From NCBI RefSeq assembly GCF_013366375.1, contig NZ_JABWMJ010000003.1:1-64000 (forward strand): DNA of 64,000 bases, read 5' to 3'. Below are positions 47,705 to 56,809 of this stretch, piece by piece (the stretch's first letter is position 1; every line of letters begins with the position of its first letter). The notes under the pieces were generated by a model that was given only the letters and a program-made list of their open reading frames with translations, did no database searches and was not told the origin of the DNA. The position numbers and the translations under genes were made by a program. The stretch comes from Rhizobacter koreensis (GTDB lineage Bacteria > Pseudomonadota > Gammaproteobacteria > Burkholderiales > Burkholderiaceae_C).

Positions 47705-48856
47705 TCAGGTCTGCTTGCTCTTGCCCGTGCTGCGCCGGTTCGGCGTGGCGGCGCGGGTGGTGGTGCGCGGCGGCGCGCTCGCCTCGGCGTCGCCTCGTAT
47801 GAACGCCTCGACGAGCTCGCGCGCCTCGTCGTCGGTGAACTGCTGCGGCGGCGACTTCATGAAGTAGCTCGACGGCGCGAGCACCGGCCCGCCAATGCCA
47901 CGGTCGAGCGCGAGCTTGGCGCAGCGCACCGCGTCGATCACGACGCCCGCCGAGTTCGGCGAATCCCAGACCTCGAGCTTGACCTCGCAGTTGAGCGGCA
48001 CGTTGCCGAACGTGGTGCCTTCCATGCGGATGTAGCACCACTTGCGGTCGGCGAGCCACGGCACGTGGTCGCTCGGGCCGACGTGGACGTCGCTCGCCTG
48101 CATCGGATGGCCGAGCTGGCTCGTCACCGCCTGCGTCTTCGAGACCTTCTTCGACTCGAGACGCTCGCGCTCGAGCATGTTGAGGAAGTCGGTATTGCCG
48201 CCGAAATTGAGCTGATAGGTGCGATCGAGCCGCACGCCGCGCTTCTTGAAGAGGTCGGTGAGGATGCGATGGACGATGGTCGCGCCGACCTGCGACTTGA
48301 TGTCGTCGCCGATGATCGGCAGGCCTCGTTCGGCGAAGCGCTTCTGCCATTGCGGCTTCGACGCGATGAAGACCGGCACGCAGTTGACGAAGGCGCAGCC
48401 GGCTTCGATGGCCTGCTCGGCATACCACTCGGTCGCCTTCTCCGAGCCGACCGGCAGGTACGACACGACGACGTCGGTGCGCGTGTCCTTGAGCACCCGG
48501 GCGACGTCGACCGGCTTGGCACGCGACGCCGGCACCACGCCCTTGAGGTACTTGCCGATGCCGTCGAGCGTGGGCCCGCGCTGAACACTGACGCCGAGCG
48601 GCGGCACGTCGGCGAAGCGGATCGTGTTGTTGGGCTCTGCGAAAACCGCTTCGGCGAGGTCGCGGCCGACCTTGCCGGCGTGCACGTCGAACGCCGCGCT
48701 GAACTCGATGTCGCGCGGGTGATAGCCCGCGAGCTCGACGTGCATCAGCCCGGCGACGAAGTCGGTGTCGGTCGCGCCCCGATAGAACTCGACGCCCTGC
48801 ACCAGCGATGAGGCGCAGTTGCCCACACCGACGATCGCGACGCGAATCTTGCTCAT
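47705..48856 (-). CDS. ino1: Inositol-3-phosphate synthase
   Basis: A 383-residue myo-inositol-1-phosphate synthase of the bacterial (actinobacterial-like) type. The NAD site is [74 protein letters not shown] and [20 protein letters not shown] are family blocks. It converts glucose 6-phosphate to inositol 3-phosphate, a rare ability in betaproteobacteria. The last 30 residues are Thr/Arg-rich and variable. ATG 48856 is fixed by homology. It is divergent from the SDR-glycosyltransferase operon and upstream of the hydrolase-like gene. Confidence 0.94.
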   Translation of the reverse strand: MSKIRVAIVGVGNCASSLVQGVEFYRGATDTDFVAGLMHVELAGYHPRDIEFSAAFDVHAGKVGRDLAEAVFAEPNNTIRFADVPPLGVSVQRGPTLDGIGKYLKGVVPASRAKPVDVARVLKDTRTDVVVSYLPVGSEKATEWYAEQAIEAGCAFVNCVPVFIASKPQWQKRFAERGLPIIGDDIKSQVGATIVHRILTDLFKKRGVRLDRTYQLNFGGNTDFLNMLERERLESKKVSKTQAVTSQLGHPMQASDVHVGPSDHVPWLADRKWCYIRMEGTTFGNVPLNCEVKLEVWDSPNSAGVVIDAVRCAKLALDRGIGGPVLAPSSYFMKSPPQQFTDDEARELVEAFIRGDAEASAPPRTTTRAATPNRRSTGKSKQT

Positions 48857-49131
48857 GAATGAAGGACCCGTCTCGTGAGGCCGCGTCGGGGCGAGGCGGC
48901 CGTTGTTGTTCTGAAGGCGAGCATGAACGCGATCAAGCGCCTTCGAGTGAGGGTTGAGCCCGAGGTCGGGCACGCGGGCTTCGCTGAAGACACCGGAATC
49001 GCCCGGCACCGCTGGTTCGGCTTTCGCGCGCGCGACCACGGGCGATCGGCGATCAAAGTGTATCCTGCCGACTTCTTTCGACAGGCCGCGCTCGGGCCGC
49101 GGTTCCGCTTCATGCGAACAACAACAGGCTC

Positions 49132-50250
49132 ATGTCCGAACACATTCTGATCACCGGCGGGGCCGGCTTCATCGGTTCGCATCTCGCCGACGAACTGCTC
49201 TCTCATGGCTACAAGGTGCGGGTTCTCGACAACCTCGCGCCGCAAGTCCATGGCGAGAGTGCACGGCGACCCGAGTATCTGGCGAGCGACGTCGAGCTCG
49301 TGGTCGGCGACGTGTGCGACCCGGCCGCGGTGCGCGATGCGCTCAGGGGCATCGACTCGGTCTACCACTTCGCCGCAGCGGTGGGCGTCGGCCAGAGCAT
49401 GTACGAGGTCGCGCACTACACGCGCGTCAACAACCTTGGTACCGCGGTGCTGCTCGAGGCGCTGATCGAGAAGCCCGTCAAGAACCTGGTCGTCGCGTCG
49501 AGCATGAGCCTCTACGGCGAGGGTCTGTATCGCACGCCGGCGGGCGAGGTTCGTACCGTCGGCGAGCGCACGCTCGAGCAGCTGCGCGCCGGCGACTGGG
49601 AGTTCCGCGACGCCGAAGGCCTCGCGCTGCAACCGGTCGCGACGCCCGAGACCAAGGTGCCGGCGCTGGCGTCGGTCTACGCGCTCTCGAAATACGACCA
49701 GGAGCGCCTCTGCCTGATGATCGGCCGGGCCTACAACATTCCGACCGTCGCGCTGCGCTTCTTCAACGCCTACGGTCCGCGCCAGGCGCTCTCGAACCCG
49801 TACACCGGCGTGCTCGCGATCTTCGCGTCGCGCCTGCTCAACGACAGCCCGCCGAAGATCTTCGAGGACGGCTACCAGCAGCGCGACTTCGTGAGCGTCT
49901 ACGACATCGCGCGCGCCTGCCGGCTCGCGCTCGAGACGCCGGCCGCCGCCGGCGAGACCTTCAACATCGGCGGCGGTCAGCCGTTCACGGTGCGCGAGAT
50001 CGCCGAGCGCGTCGCCGCCGCGGTCGGCAAGGGCCAGCTGATGCCCGAGATCACCGGCAAGTACCGCGTCGGCGACATCCGCCACTGCTTCGCCGACATC
50101 ACGAAGGCGCGCCAGGTGCTCGGCTACGTACCGCGCGTCAGCCTCGACGAGGGCCTCACCGAGCTGGCCGGCTGGCTCGAAGGGCAGGCCGCGGTCGACC
50201 GCGTGGCGCAGGCGAGCGCCGAGCTGGCCGCGCGGGGGCTCGCGATATGA
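49132..50250 (+). CDS. NAD-dependent sugar epimerase/dehydratase (SDR family)
   Basis: A 372-residue extended SDR. The nucleotide site is ILITGGAGFIGSHLADELL; the catalytic region is SSMSLYGEG and YALSKYDQE (Tyr-x3-Lys); RQALSNPYTGVLAIFASRLL and QQRDFVSVYDIARA are typical of sugar-nucleotide 4-epimerases such as dTDP-L-rhamnose 4-epimerase-like proteins. A segment of about 30 residues (TVGERTLEQLRAGDWEFRD) between these motifs is characteristic of that subgroup. Substrate is not certain. It begins a ten-gene run with very short gaps; the next gene overlaps by four bases. Confidence 0.9.
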   Translation: MSEHILITGGAGFIGSHLADELLSHGYKVRVLDNLAPQVHGESARRPEYLASDVELVVGDVCDPAAVRDALRGIDSVYHFAAAVGVGQSMYEVAHYTRVNNLGTAVLLEALIEKPVKNLVVASSMSLYGEGLYRTPAGEVRTVGERTLEQLRAGDWEFRDAEGLALQPVATPETKVPALASVYALSKYDQERLCLMIGRAYNIPTVALRFFNAYGPRQALSNPYTGVLAIFASRLLNDSPPKIFEDGYQQRDFVSVYDIARACRLALETPAAAGETFNIGGGQPFTVREIAERVAAAVGKGQLMPEITGKYRVGDIRHCFADITKARQVLGYVPRVSLDEGLTELAGWLEGQAAVDRVAQASAELAARGLAI

Positions 50251-51383
50251 GCGGCGCCATGAACGGCACCGCGGTGCCTCACATGGCCGGCGACGACCGG
50301 CCGACGCTGATCACCGGCGGCGCCGGCTTCGTCGGCGCCAACCTCGCGCACCGGCTGCTCGGCCAGGGCCGTCCGGTCCTGATCCTCGACAACCTGTCGC
50401 GCCCCGGCGTCGAGCGCAACCTCGCGTGGCTGCGCGAGCAGCACGGCGAGCGCCTTCAGGTCGAGGTCGCCGACATCCGCCATGCCGACGCGGTGAACGC
50501 GGCCGTCGCGCGTGCCCGCTTCGTGTTCCATTTCGCCGCCCAGGTCGCGGTCACGACGAGCCTCGTCGAGCCGCGCGACGACTTCGCGATCAACGCGCTC
50601 GGCACGCTCAACGTGCTCGAGGCGGTTCGCGCCCAGGCGAGCCCGCCGCCGGTCGTCCTGACGTCGACCAACAAGGTCTACGGCGGTCTCGAGGACGTGG
50701 GCCTCCACCTCGTGGGCCAGCGCTACACGCCCGAATCGCCCGACATCGCGGCGCACGGCATCTCGGAGACGCGTCCGCTCGACTTCCACAGCCCGTACGG
50801 CTGCTCGAAAGGCACCGCCGACCAGTACGTGCACGACTACGCGCGCAGCTACGGCCTCAAGACCGTGGTGTTCCGCATGAGCTGCATCTACGGCCAGCGC
50901 CAGTTCGGCACCGAGGACCAGGGCTGGGTCGCGCACTTCCTGCTGCGCGCGCTCGACCGCCAGCCCATCACGCTGTTCGGCGACGGCAAGCAGGTGCGCG
51001 ACATCCTCTTCGTCGACGACCTCGTCGATGCCTTCCTGCTCGCCGAGTCGCAGATCGACACGCTGGCCGGCCAGGCTTTCAACATCGGCGGCGGTCCCGG
51101 CAACGTGATCAGCCTGCTCGATCTGCTCGACCGCATCGAAGTGCTTTCGGGGCGCCGCCCGGCGATCGCGTTCGAGGACTGGCGCGTGGGCGACCAGCGC
51201 TACTACGTCTCCGACACCCGCAAGTTCCAGCAGGCGACCGGCTGGCGGCCCAAGGTCGACGCCGACCAGGGCACGGCGCGTCTGTTCCGCTGGCTTGAGG
51301 AGCTGCGCGGCGGCACGGGCGCCACGACGCTGCCGGCGGCCGCGGCCCACGAGGCGCGCCTCGCGTCCGGGGGTGCGGCGTGA
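50247..51383 (+). CDS. NAD-dependent sugar epimerase, CDP-paratose 2-epimerase-like (SDR family)
   Basis: A 378-residue extended SDR. TLITGGAGFVGANLAHRLL binds NAD; TSTNKVYGG and SPYGCSKGTADQYVHDYAR hold the catalytic Ser/Thr-Tyr-Lys set; CIYGQRQFGTEDQGWVAHF is a hallmark of CDP-paratose/tyvelose 2-epimerase-like proteins. It probably changes a nucleotide sugar for the glycan of this locus. The start ATG overlaps the previous stop (ATGA). A 30-residue variable tail follows the SDR fold. Confidence 0.88.
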   Translation: MSGAMNGTAVPHMAGDDRPTLITGGAGFVGANLAHRLLGQGRPVLILDNLSRPGVERNLAWLREQHGERLQVEVADIRHADAVNAAVARARFVFHFAAQVAVTTSLVEPRDDFAINALGTLNVLEAVRAQASPPPVVLTSTNKVYGGLEDVGLHLVGQRYTPESPDIAAHGISETRPLDFHSPYGCSKGTADQYVHDYARSYGLKTVVFRMSCIYGQRQFGTEDQGWVAHFLLRALDRQPITLFGDGKQVRDILFVDDLVDAFLLAESQIDTLAGQAFNIGGGPGNVISLLDLLDRIEVLSGRRPAIAFEDWRVGDQRYYVSDTRKFQQATGWRPKVDADQGTARLFRWLEELRGGTGATTLPAAAAHEARLASGGAA

Positions 51384-51432
51384 CGGCCCCGCCGGCGCGA
51401 CGGCCCGCGATCGCCCAACTCAGGAGACACGC

Positions 51433-52386
51433 ATGCTGGCCGGCGTCATAGCGGCGCCCGGCGAGGCCGCGGTCACGACCGCGGAGCGTCCCGACCCCGG
51501 TCCGGGTCAGGTGCTGCTGCGCCTCGAGGGCTCGGGCGTGTGCGCGTCGAGCCTGCCGATCTGGGAAGGCCGCGAGTGGTTCCAGTACCCGCAGGCGCCG
51601 GGCGCGCCCGGGCACGAGGGCTGGGGCCGCGTCGCCGCGGTCGGCGCGGGCGTCAGCGGGCTCAAGGAAGGCGACCGGGTCGCCGCGCTGACCTACCGAG
51701 CACACGCCGAGTACGACCTTGCCGACGCGTCGGCGGTGGTGCCGCTGCCCGCGTCGCTCGACGGCGTGCCGATGCCGGGGGAGCCGCTCGGCTGCGCGGT
51801 GAACATCTTCCGCCGGAGCGGCATCGAAGCCGGTCAGACCGTCGCCATCGTCGGCATCGGCTTCCTCGGCGCGCTGCTCACCCAGCTTTGCGTGAACGCC
51901 GGCGCCCGCGTCGTCGCGATCACGCGGCGCCCGTTCGCGCTCGACATCGCGCGCCGGGCCGGCGCCGCCGAGACGATCGTGATGGACGACCATTGGCGCG
52001 TTCTCGAGGAGGTCAAGCGCCTCACCGACGGGCGCTGGTGCGAGCGCGTCATCGAGTGCGTCGGACTGCAGTGGCCGCTCGATCTCGCGAGCGAGATCAC
52101 CGGCGAGCGCGGCCGCCTCGTCATCGCCGGCTATCACCAGGACGGCCCGCGCCAGGTCAACATGCAGCAGTGGAACTGGCGCGGCATCGACGTCGTCAAC
52201 GCCCACGAGCGCGACCCGCGCCAGTACATCGAGGGCATCCGCAGCGCCGTCGACCTGATGGTCGATCGCGTGCTCGACCCGACGCCCCTGTTCACGCACC
52301 GCTTCCCGCTCGATCGGCTCGGAGAAGCGCTCGAGCTGACGCGGCAGCGCCCCGACGGCTTCCTGAAGGCGCTGGTGACGGTGTGA
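51433..52386 (+). CDS. Medium-chain dehydrogenase/reductase (alcohol-dehydrogenase-like)
   Basis: A 317-residue MDR protein, somewhat short. GSGVCASSLPIWEG and APGHEGWGRV hold the first zinc-ligand-type Cys and the GHE motif, and VAIVGIGFLGALLTQL is the NAD(P) site. The structural zinc cysteine cluster is missing, so it may bind only one zinc. A role in oxidising or reducing a sugar or polyol (such as inositol) is suggested by context. AGGAG lies seven bases before ATG 51433. The next start overlaps its stop (GTGA). Confidence 0.88.
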   Translation: MLAGVIAAPGEAAVTTAERPDPGPGQVLLRLEGSGVCASSLPIWEGREWFQYPQAPGAPGHEGWGRVAAVGAGVSGLKEGDRVAALTYRAHAEYDLADASAVVPLPASLDGVPMPGEPLGCAVNIFRRSGIEAGQTVAIVGIGFLGALLTQLCVNAGARVVAITRRPFALDIARRAGAAETIVMDDHWRVLEEVKRLTDGRWCERVIECVGLQWPLDLASEITGERGRLVIAGYHQDGPRQVNMQQWNWRGIDVVNAHERDPRQYIEGIRSAVDLMVDRVLDPTPLFTHRFPLDRLGEALELTRQRPDGFLKALVTV

Positions 52387-53447
52387 GCGACGCCCGCGCC
52401 GTGAGCGCCTTTTCGGGCGACTTCTCGCCCGCGCCCGGTCCGGCGCCGGCCCCGGCGCCCTCCCGCAAGCCGCGCCTGGGCTTCCTCGGCGTCGGCTGGA
52501 TCGGCCGCAACCGCATGGAGGCGATTGCCGCGAGCGGGATTGCCGACGTCGCGGTGCTCGCCGACGCCTCGCCGGCGACGCTCGACCAGGCGCGGGCGGT
52601 GGCGCCCGCAGCCGCCACGGCCGACTCGCTCGAGGCCCTGCTCGCGCACGGCGTCGACGGCGTCGTGATCGCGACGCCGAGCGCGCTGCACGCCGAGCAG
52701 GCGGTGGCCGCGCTCGATGCCGGGGTCGCGGTGTTCTGCCAGAAGCCGCTCGCCCGCAATGCCGCCGAGAGTGCGCGCGTGGTTGCCGCCGCGCGGCGTG
52801 CCGACCGTCTGCTCGGTGTCGACCTCTCGTACCGTCACACCGCGGCGATGCGGCAGATCCGCGAGCTCGTCGCCGGCGGCGCGATCGGCGACGTCTACGC
52901 GGTGGACCTCGTCTTCCACAACGCCTACGGCCCCGACAAGGCGTGGTTCCGCGACCCGCAGCTGAGCGGCGGCGGCTGCGTGGTCGACCTCGGCATCCAC
53001 CTCGTCGACCTCGCGCTGTGGACGCTCGACTTCCCCGCCGTCGGCGGGGTGTCGAGCCGCCTCTATGCGGGCGGCCGGCCGGTCGCCGACACCGCCAACG
53101 TCGTCGAGGACTACGCGGTCGCGCAGTTCGACCTCGCCTCGGGCGCGGTGGTGCGGCTGGCCTGCTCGTGGAACCTCGCCGCCGGCCGCGACGCCGTCAT
53201 CGAGGCGACGTTCCACGGCAGCCAGGGCGGGGCGTCGATGCGCAACGTGAACGGCTCGTTCTACGACTTCGTCGCCGAGCGCTTCGACAGCACGCGGACG
53301 AGCGTGCTCGCCGAGCCGCCCGACGCCTGGGGCGGCCGGGCTGCGGTCGACTGGGCCGAGCGCCTCGCCGCCGGCCGGGGGTTCGATGCGGCGATCGAGC
53401 GCGTGGTCGACGTCGCCGCCGTGCTGGACCGCGTCTATGGCCGCTGA
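52383..53447 (+). CDS. Gfo/Idh/MocA family oxidoreductase
   Basis: A 354-residue protein. After a Pro/Ala-rich leader (about residues 8-28), the Rossmann domain starts RLGFLGVGWIGRNRMEAIA; VDGVVIATPSALHAEQAV and VFCQKPLARN carry the Lys-Pro motif; GGGCVVDLGIHLVDLALWTL holds the catalytic Asp-x3-His. Relatives oxidise inositol or nucleotide-linked sugars. In a cluster with inositol phosphate synthase, an inositol or sugar dehydrogenase role is reasonable. GTG 52383 overlaps the previous stop. Confidence 0.9.
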   Translation: MSDARAVSAFSGDFSPAPGPAPAPAPSRKPRLGFLGVGWIGRNRMEAIAASGIADVAVLADASPATLDQARAVAPAAATADSLEALLAHGVDGVVIATPSALHAEQAVAALDAGVAVFCQKPLARNAAESARVVAAARRADRLLGVDLSYRHTAAMRQIRELVAGGAIGDVYAVDLVFHNAYGPDKAWFRDPQLSGGGCVVDLGIHLVDLALWTLDFPAVGGVSSRLYAGGRPVADTANVVEDYAVAQFDLASGAVVRLACSWNLAAGRDAVIEATFHGSQGGASMRNVNGSFYDFVAERFDSTRTSVLAEPPDAWGGRAAVDWAERLAAGRGFDAAIERVVDVAAVLDRVYGR

Positions 53448-53448
53448 G

Positions 53449-54597
53449 ATGACCCGGCACGAGGATCGGCTGGTGCTGATGACCGCCGACACGGTGGGCG
53501 GCGTCTGGAGCCACGCGCTCGAACTCGCCGGCGGCCTCGGTCAGCGCGGCGTGCGGGTCGCGCTCGCGACGATGGGCCAGCCGCTGACCGCGCTGCAGCG
53601 GCGTCAGGTCGCGCGCCTTCCGACCGTCACGGTGCACGAGAGCGAATACCGCCTCGAATGGATGGCGACGCCGTGGGACGACGTGCGGCGCGCCGGCCAG
53701 TGGCTGCTGCGCCTGGAGGCGAGCCTGCGGCCCGACGTCGTCCACCTCAACCAGTTCGCGTTCGGCGCGCTGCCGTTTACGGCGCCGACGCTGCTGGTCG
53801 CGCATTCGTGCGTGATGTCGTGGTGGCGCGCCGTGCATGGAACCGCGCCGCCCGCTGCGTGGGACCGCTACCGGCAGGCGGTGATCGCCGGCCTCGCCGG
53901 CGCGACGCGCGTCGGTGCGCCGACGCAGGCGATGCTGGCGTCGCTCACCAACAACTACGCCTACGCGGGCCGCGGCGTGGTGCTGCCGAATGCGCGCAGC
54001 GGCGACGCCTATGCGCCCGGCACCAAGGAGCCGCTGATCCTTTCGGCGGGCCGGCTCTGGGATGCCGCCAAGAACCTCGCGGCGCTCGAGGCGGTCGCGC
54101 CCAGCCTGCCGTGGCCGGTCGTGGTCGCCGGCGCCACCGCGCAGCCGACCGGCGGCGTGCGGCAGACCCGCAGCGTGCGCGCGCTCGGCGAGCTCTGCCC
54201 GGAAGGCCTCGCGGCCGAGTACGCGCGGGCGTCGATCTACGCCCTGCCGGCGCGCTACGAGCCGTTCGGGCAGACGCCGCTCGAGGCCGCGCTCTCGGGT
54301 TGCGCGCTGGTGCTCGGCGACCTGCCGAGCCTGCGCGAGATCTGGGGCGGCGCCGCCCTCTACGTGCCACCCGACGACACCGACGCGTTGCGCGCCTGCC
54401 TGATGCGCCTGATCGACGACCCGGCGCTGCGCCGCCGCTGCGCGGCCAAGGCGCTTGCCCGCGCCCAGCGCTTCACGCCCGAGCGCATGGTCAAGGCTTA
54501 TCTCGCGGCCTATGACGGCATCGTCGCACCGCGCGTCCCGGCGCCGGCGCGTGCCGCGACGATCGGCCTGCAGCCGGAGACCGTATGCGCGTCGTGA
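53449..54597 (+). CDS. Glycosyltransferase family 4-type protein
   Basis: A 382-residue GT-B fold enzyme. The N-terminal domain has VLMTADTVGGVWSHALELA and VVHLNQFAFGALP; the C-terminal donor-binding domain has PLILSAGRLWDAAKNLAALE and ALPARYEPFGQTPLEAALSGCALVLGD, the retaining GT4 E-x7-E-like motif. Donor and acceptor are unknown; UDP-glucuronate or UDP-xylose from this locus are candidates. The start may be ATG 53449, one base after the preceding stop, or ATG 53437. The next gene overlaps by 13 bases. Confidence 0.9.
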   Translation: MTRHEDRLVLMTADTVGGVWSHALELAGGLGQRGVRVALATMGQPLTALQRRQVARLPTVTVHESEYRLEWMATPWDDVRRAGQWLLRLEASLRPDVVHLNQFAFGALPFTAPTLLVAHSCVMSWWRAVHGTAPPAAWDRYRQAVIAGLAGATRVGAPTQAMLASLTNNYAYAGRGVVLPNARSGDAYAPGTKEPLILSAGRLWDAAKNLAALEAVAPSLPWPVVVAGATAQPTGGVRQTRSVRALGELCPEGLAAEYARASIYALPARYEPFGQTPLEAALSGCALVLGDLPSLREIWGGAALYVPPDDTDALRACLMRLIDDPALRRRCAAKALARAQRFTPERMVKAYLAAYDGIVAPRVPAPARAATIGLQPETVCAS

Positions 54598-55700
54598 TCT
54601 TCTGCCACTCGCTGGCGTCCGACTGGAACCACGGCAACGCGCATTTCCTGCGCGGCGTCTGCAGCGAGCTGATCGCGCGCGGCCACGCGCTCGAGGTCTA
54701 CGAGCCGCGTGACGCCTGGAGCCGCGTCAACCTCGTCGCCGAGCACGGCGAGGCACCGCTCGACGCGTTCCATGCCGCATACCCCGAGCTGCGCAGCCGC
54801 GCGGTCGACCTGGCGACCCTCGATCTGGACGAAGCCCTCGACGGCGCCGACCTCGTGCTGGTGCACGAGTGGAACGAGCATGCGTTCGTGCGCCGCATCG
54901 GCGAACACCGGCGTGACCGCGGTGGCTACCGGCTGCTGTTCCACGACACGCACCACCGCTCGGTGACCGATGTCGCCGGCATGGCCGCCTACGAGCTCGC
55001 GCACTACGACGGCGTGCTCGCGTTCGGCAACGTCATCCGCGACCTGTACCGGCGCCACGGCTGGTCGAGCCGCGCCTGGACCTGGCACGAGGCCGCCGAC
55101 GTGCGGCGCTTCCACCCGATCGGCGGCGAGCCGCGCGAGGGCGACCTGGTCTGGATCGGCAACTGGGGCGACGGCGAGCGCGAGGCCGAGCTCGACGAGT
55201 TCCTGCTCGAGCCGGTGCGCGCGCTCGGCTTGAAGGCGAAGATCCACGGCGTGCGCTACCCGGCGCACGCGCTTGCTCGATTGGCCGAATGCGGCATCGC
55301 CTACGGCGGATGGCTGCCCAACCACGAGGCGCCGCGCGTGTTCGCACGCTATGGGGTCACCGTGCACGTGCCGCGCCGGCCTTACGTCGAGGCGCTGCCC
55401 GGCATTCCGACGATCCGCGTGTTCGAGGCGCTCGCCTGCGGCATCCCGCTGATCTCGGCGCCCTGGAACGATGCCGAGGCCCTGTTCAGCCCGGGCGACG
55501 ACTTCCTGGTCGCGGACGACGGTGCCGCGATGCGCGCGCACCTGCGCGCGGTGCTGAACGATCCGTCCCTTGCCGCCGCGCTCGCCGAGCGCGGCCGCGC
55601 CACCATCCTCGCGCGCCACACCTGCGCGCACCGGGTCGACGAGCTGCTCGCCATCTACCGCGAGCTCGAGCCCGCGGGCGCGCTCAGCGACCCTGCCTGA
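54585..55700 (+). CDS. Glycosyltransferase, CgeB-related
   Basis: A 371-residue GT-B-like protein. It begins VVIFCHSLASDWNHGNAHFL, close to the start of the next two gene products (a W-N/G-x-G-N/A-H/T pattern), and has LVWIGNWGDGEREAE, VPRRPYVEALPGIPTIRVFE and ALACGIPLISAPWNDAEALF in the donor-binding half. The similarity to CgeB/spore-maturation-type glycosyltransferases is at motif level. It is one of three similar enzymes in tandem, suggesting sequential sugar additions. Confidence 0.85.
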   Translation: MRVVIFCHSLASDWNHGNAHFLRGVCSELIARGHALEVYEPRDAWSRVNLVAEHGEAPLDAFHAAYPELRSRAVDLATLDLDEALDGADLVLVHEWNEHAFVRRIGEHRRDRGGYRLLFHDTHHRSVTDVAGMAAYELAHYDGVLAFGNVIRDLYRRHGWSSRAWTWHEAADVRRFHPIGGEPREGDLVWIGNWGDGEREAELDEFLLEPVRALGLKAKIHGVRYPAHALARLAECGIAYGGWLPNHEAPRVFARYGVTVHVPRRPYVEALPGIPTIRVFEALACGIPLISAPWNDAEALFSPGDDFLVADDGAAMRAHLRAVLNDPSLAAALAERGRATILARHTCAHRVDELLAIYRELEPAGALSDPA

Positions 55701-55708
55701 CTGCTTCC

Positions 55709-56809
55709 ATGGACATCGCGTTCTTCGGATCGAGCCTCGTTTCCGCCTACTGGAACGGCGCCGCCACCTACTACCGCGGCATCGTGCGCGCGCTCCACGA
55801 GCGCGGCCACCGCGTGCGCTTCTACGAGCCCGACGCCTACGGCCGTCAGCAGCACCGCGACATCCCCGACCCCGACTGGGCCGAGGTCATCGTCTACCCG
55901 GGCGAGGGCGACGACCACGCGCTGCGCATGGTCGATCACGCGCGCGGCGCCGACCTCGTCGTCAAGGCGAGCGGCGTCGGCGTGTTCGACGCGCTGCTCG
56001 AGCGTGCGGTGCTCGACCTGCAGGGCCGGTCGACGCGCGTGGTGTTCTGGGACGTCGACGCGCCGGCGACGCTCGACCGCATCGGCCACGACGCGAGCGA
56101 CCCGTTCCGCGCGCTGGTGCCGCGCTACGACCTCGTGCTCACCTACGGAGGCGGCGATCCGGTGGTGCGCGCCTACGAAGGCTTCGGCGCGCAGGTGTGC
56201 GTGCCGATCTACAACGCGCTCGACCCGACGACGCACCATCCGGTCGACGCCGATCCGCGCTTCGACGGCGACCTCGGCTTTCTCGGCAACCGGCTGCCGG
56301 ACCGCGAGGCGCGCGTCGAGGAGTTCTTCCTGCGCGCCGCGGCGCAGCTGCCGGAGCGGCGCTTCCTGCTCGGCGGCAGCGGCTGGGCCGACAAGCCGAT
56401 GCCGGCGAACGTGAGCTACCTGGGCCACGTCTACACCGCCGACCACAACGCGTTCAACCGCACCCCGCGCACCGTGCTCAACGTGAGCCGCGAGAGCATG
56501 GCGCGCTACGGCTTCTCGCCGGCGACGCGCGTGTTCGAGGCCGCCGGCGCCGCCGCCTGCCTGATCACCGACGCCTGGGAGGGGATCGAGCTCTTCCTCG
56601 AGCCGGGCAGCGAGGTGCTGGTCGCGCGCGACGGCGACGAGGTCGCGGCGCATGTCGAGCGCACCGACGCCGCCACCGCGCGCCGCATCGGCGAGGCCGC
56701 GTATCGCCGCGTGCTCGCCGAGCACACCTACGCGCATCGCGCGGCGCAGCTCGAGGCGCTGCTCGAGGGCCACGCCGCGCGCGCGCCGCTGGCCGAGAGC
56801 GTCGCATGA
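55709..56809 (+). CDS. CgeB-like glycosyltransferase
   Basis: A 366-residue protein of the CgeB (DUF3880 plus glycosyltransferase family 1-like) type. Motifs: IAFFGSSLVSAYWNGAATYY, VFWDVDAPATLDRI, LVLTYGGGDPVVRAYEGFGA, LGFLGNRLPDREARVEEFF and ACLITDAWEGIELFLEPGSE. CgeB decorates the spore surface in Bacillus; in Gram-negatives such proteins sit in glycan loci of unknown product. It starts eight bases after the previous gene and overlaps the next by four. Confidence 0.88.
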   Translation: MDIAFFGSSLVSAYWNGAATYYRGIVRALHERGHRVRFYEPDAYGRQQHRDIPDPDWAEVIVYPGEGDDHALRMVDHARGADLVVKASGVGVFDALLERAVLDLQGRSTRVVFWDVDAPATLDRIGHDASDPFRALVPRYDLVLTYGGGDPVVRAYEGFGAQVCVPIYNALDPTTHHPVDADPRFDGDLGFLGNRLPDREARVEEFFLRAAAQLPERRFLLGGSGWADKPMPANVSYLGHVYTADHNAFNRTPRTVLNVSRESMARYGFSPATRVFEAAGAAACLITDAWEGIELFLEPGSEVLVARDGDEVAAHVERTDAATARRIGEAAYRRVLAEHTYAHRAAQLEALLEGHAARAPLAESVA

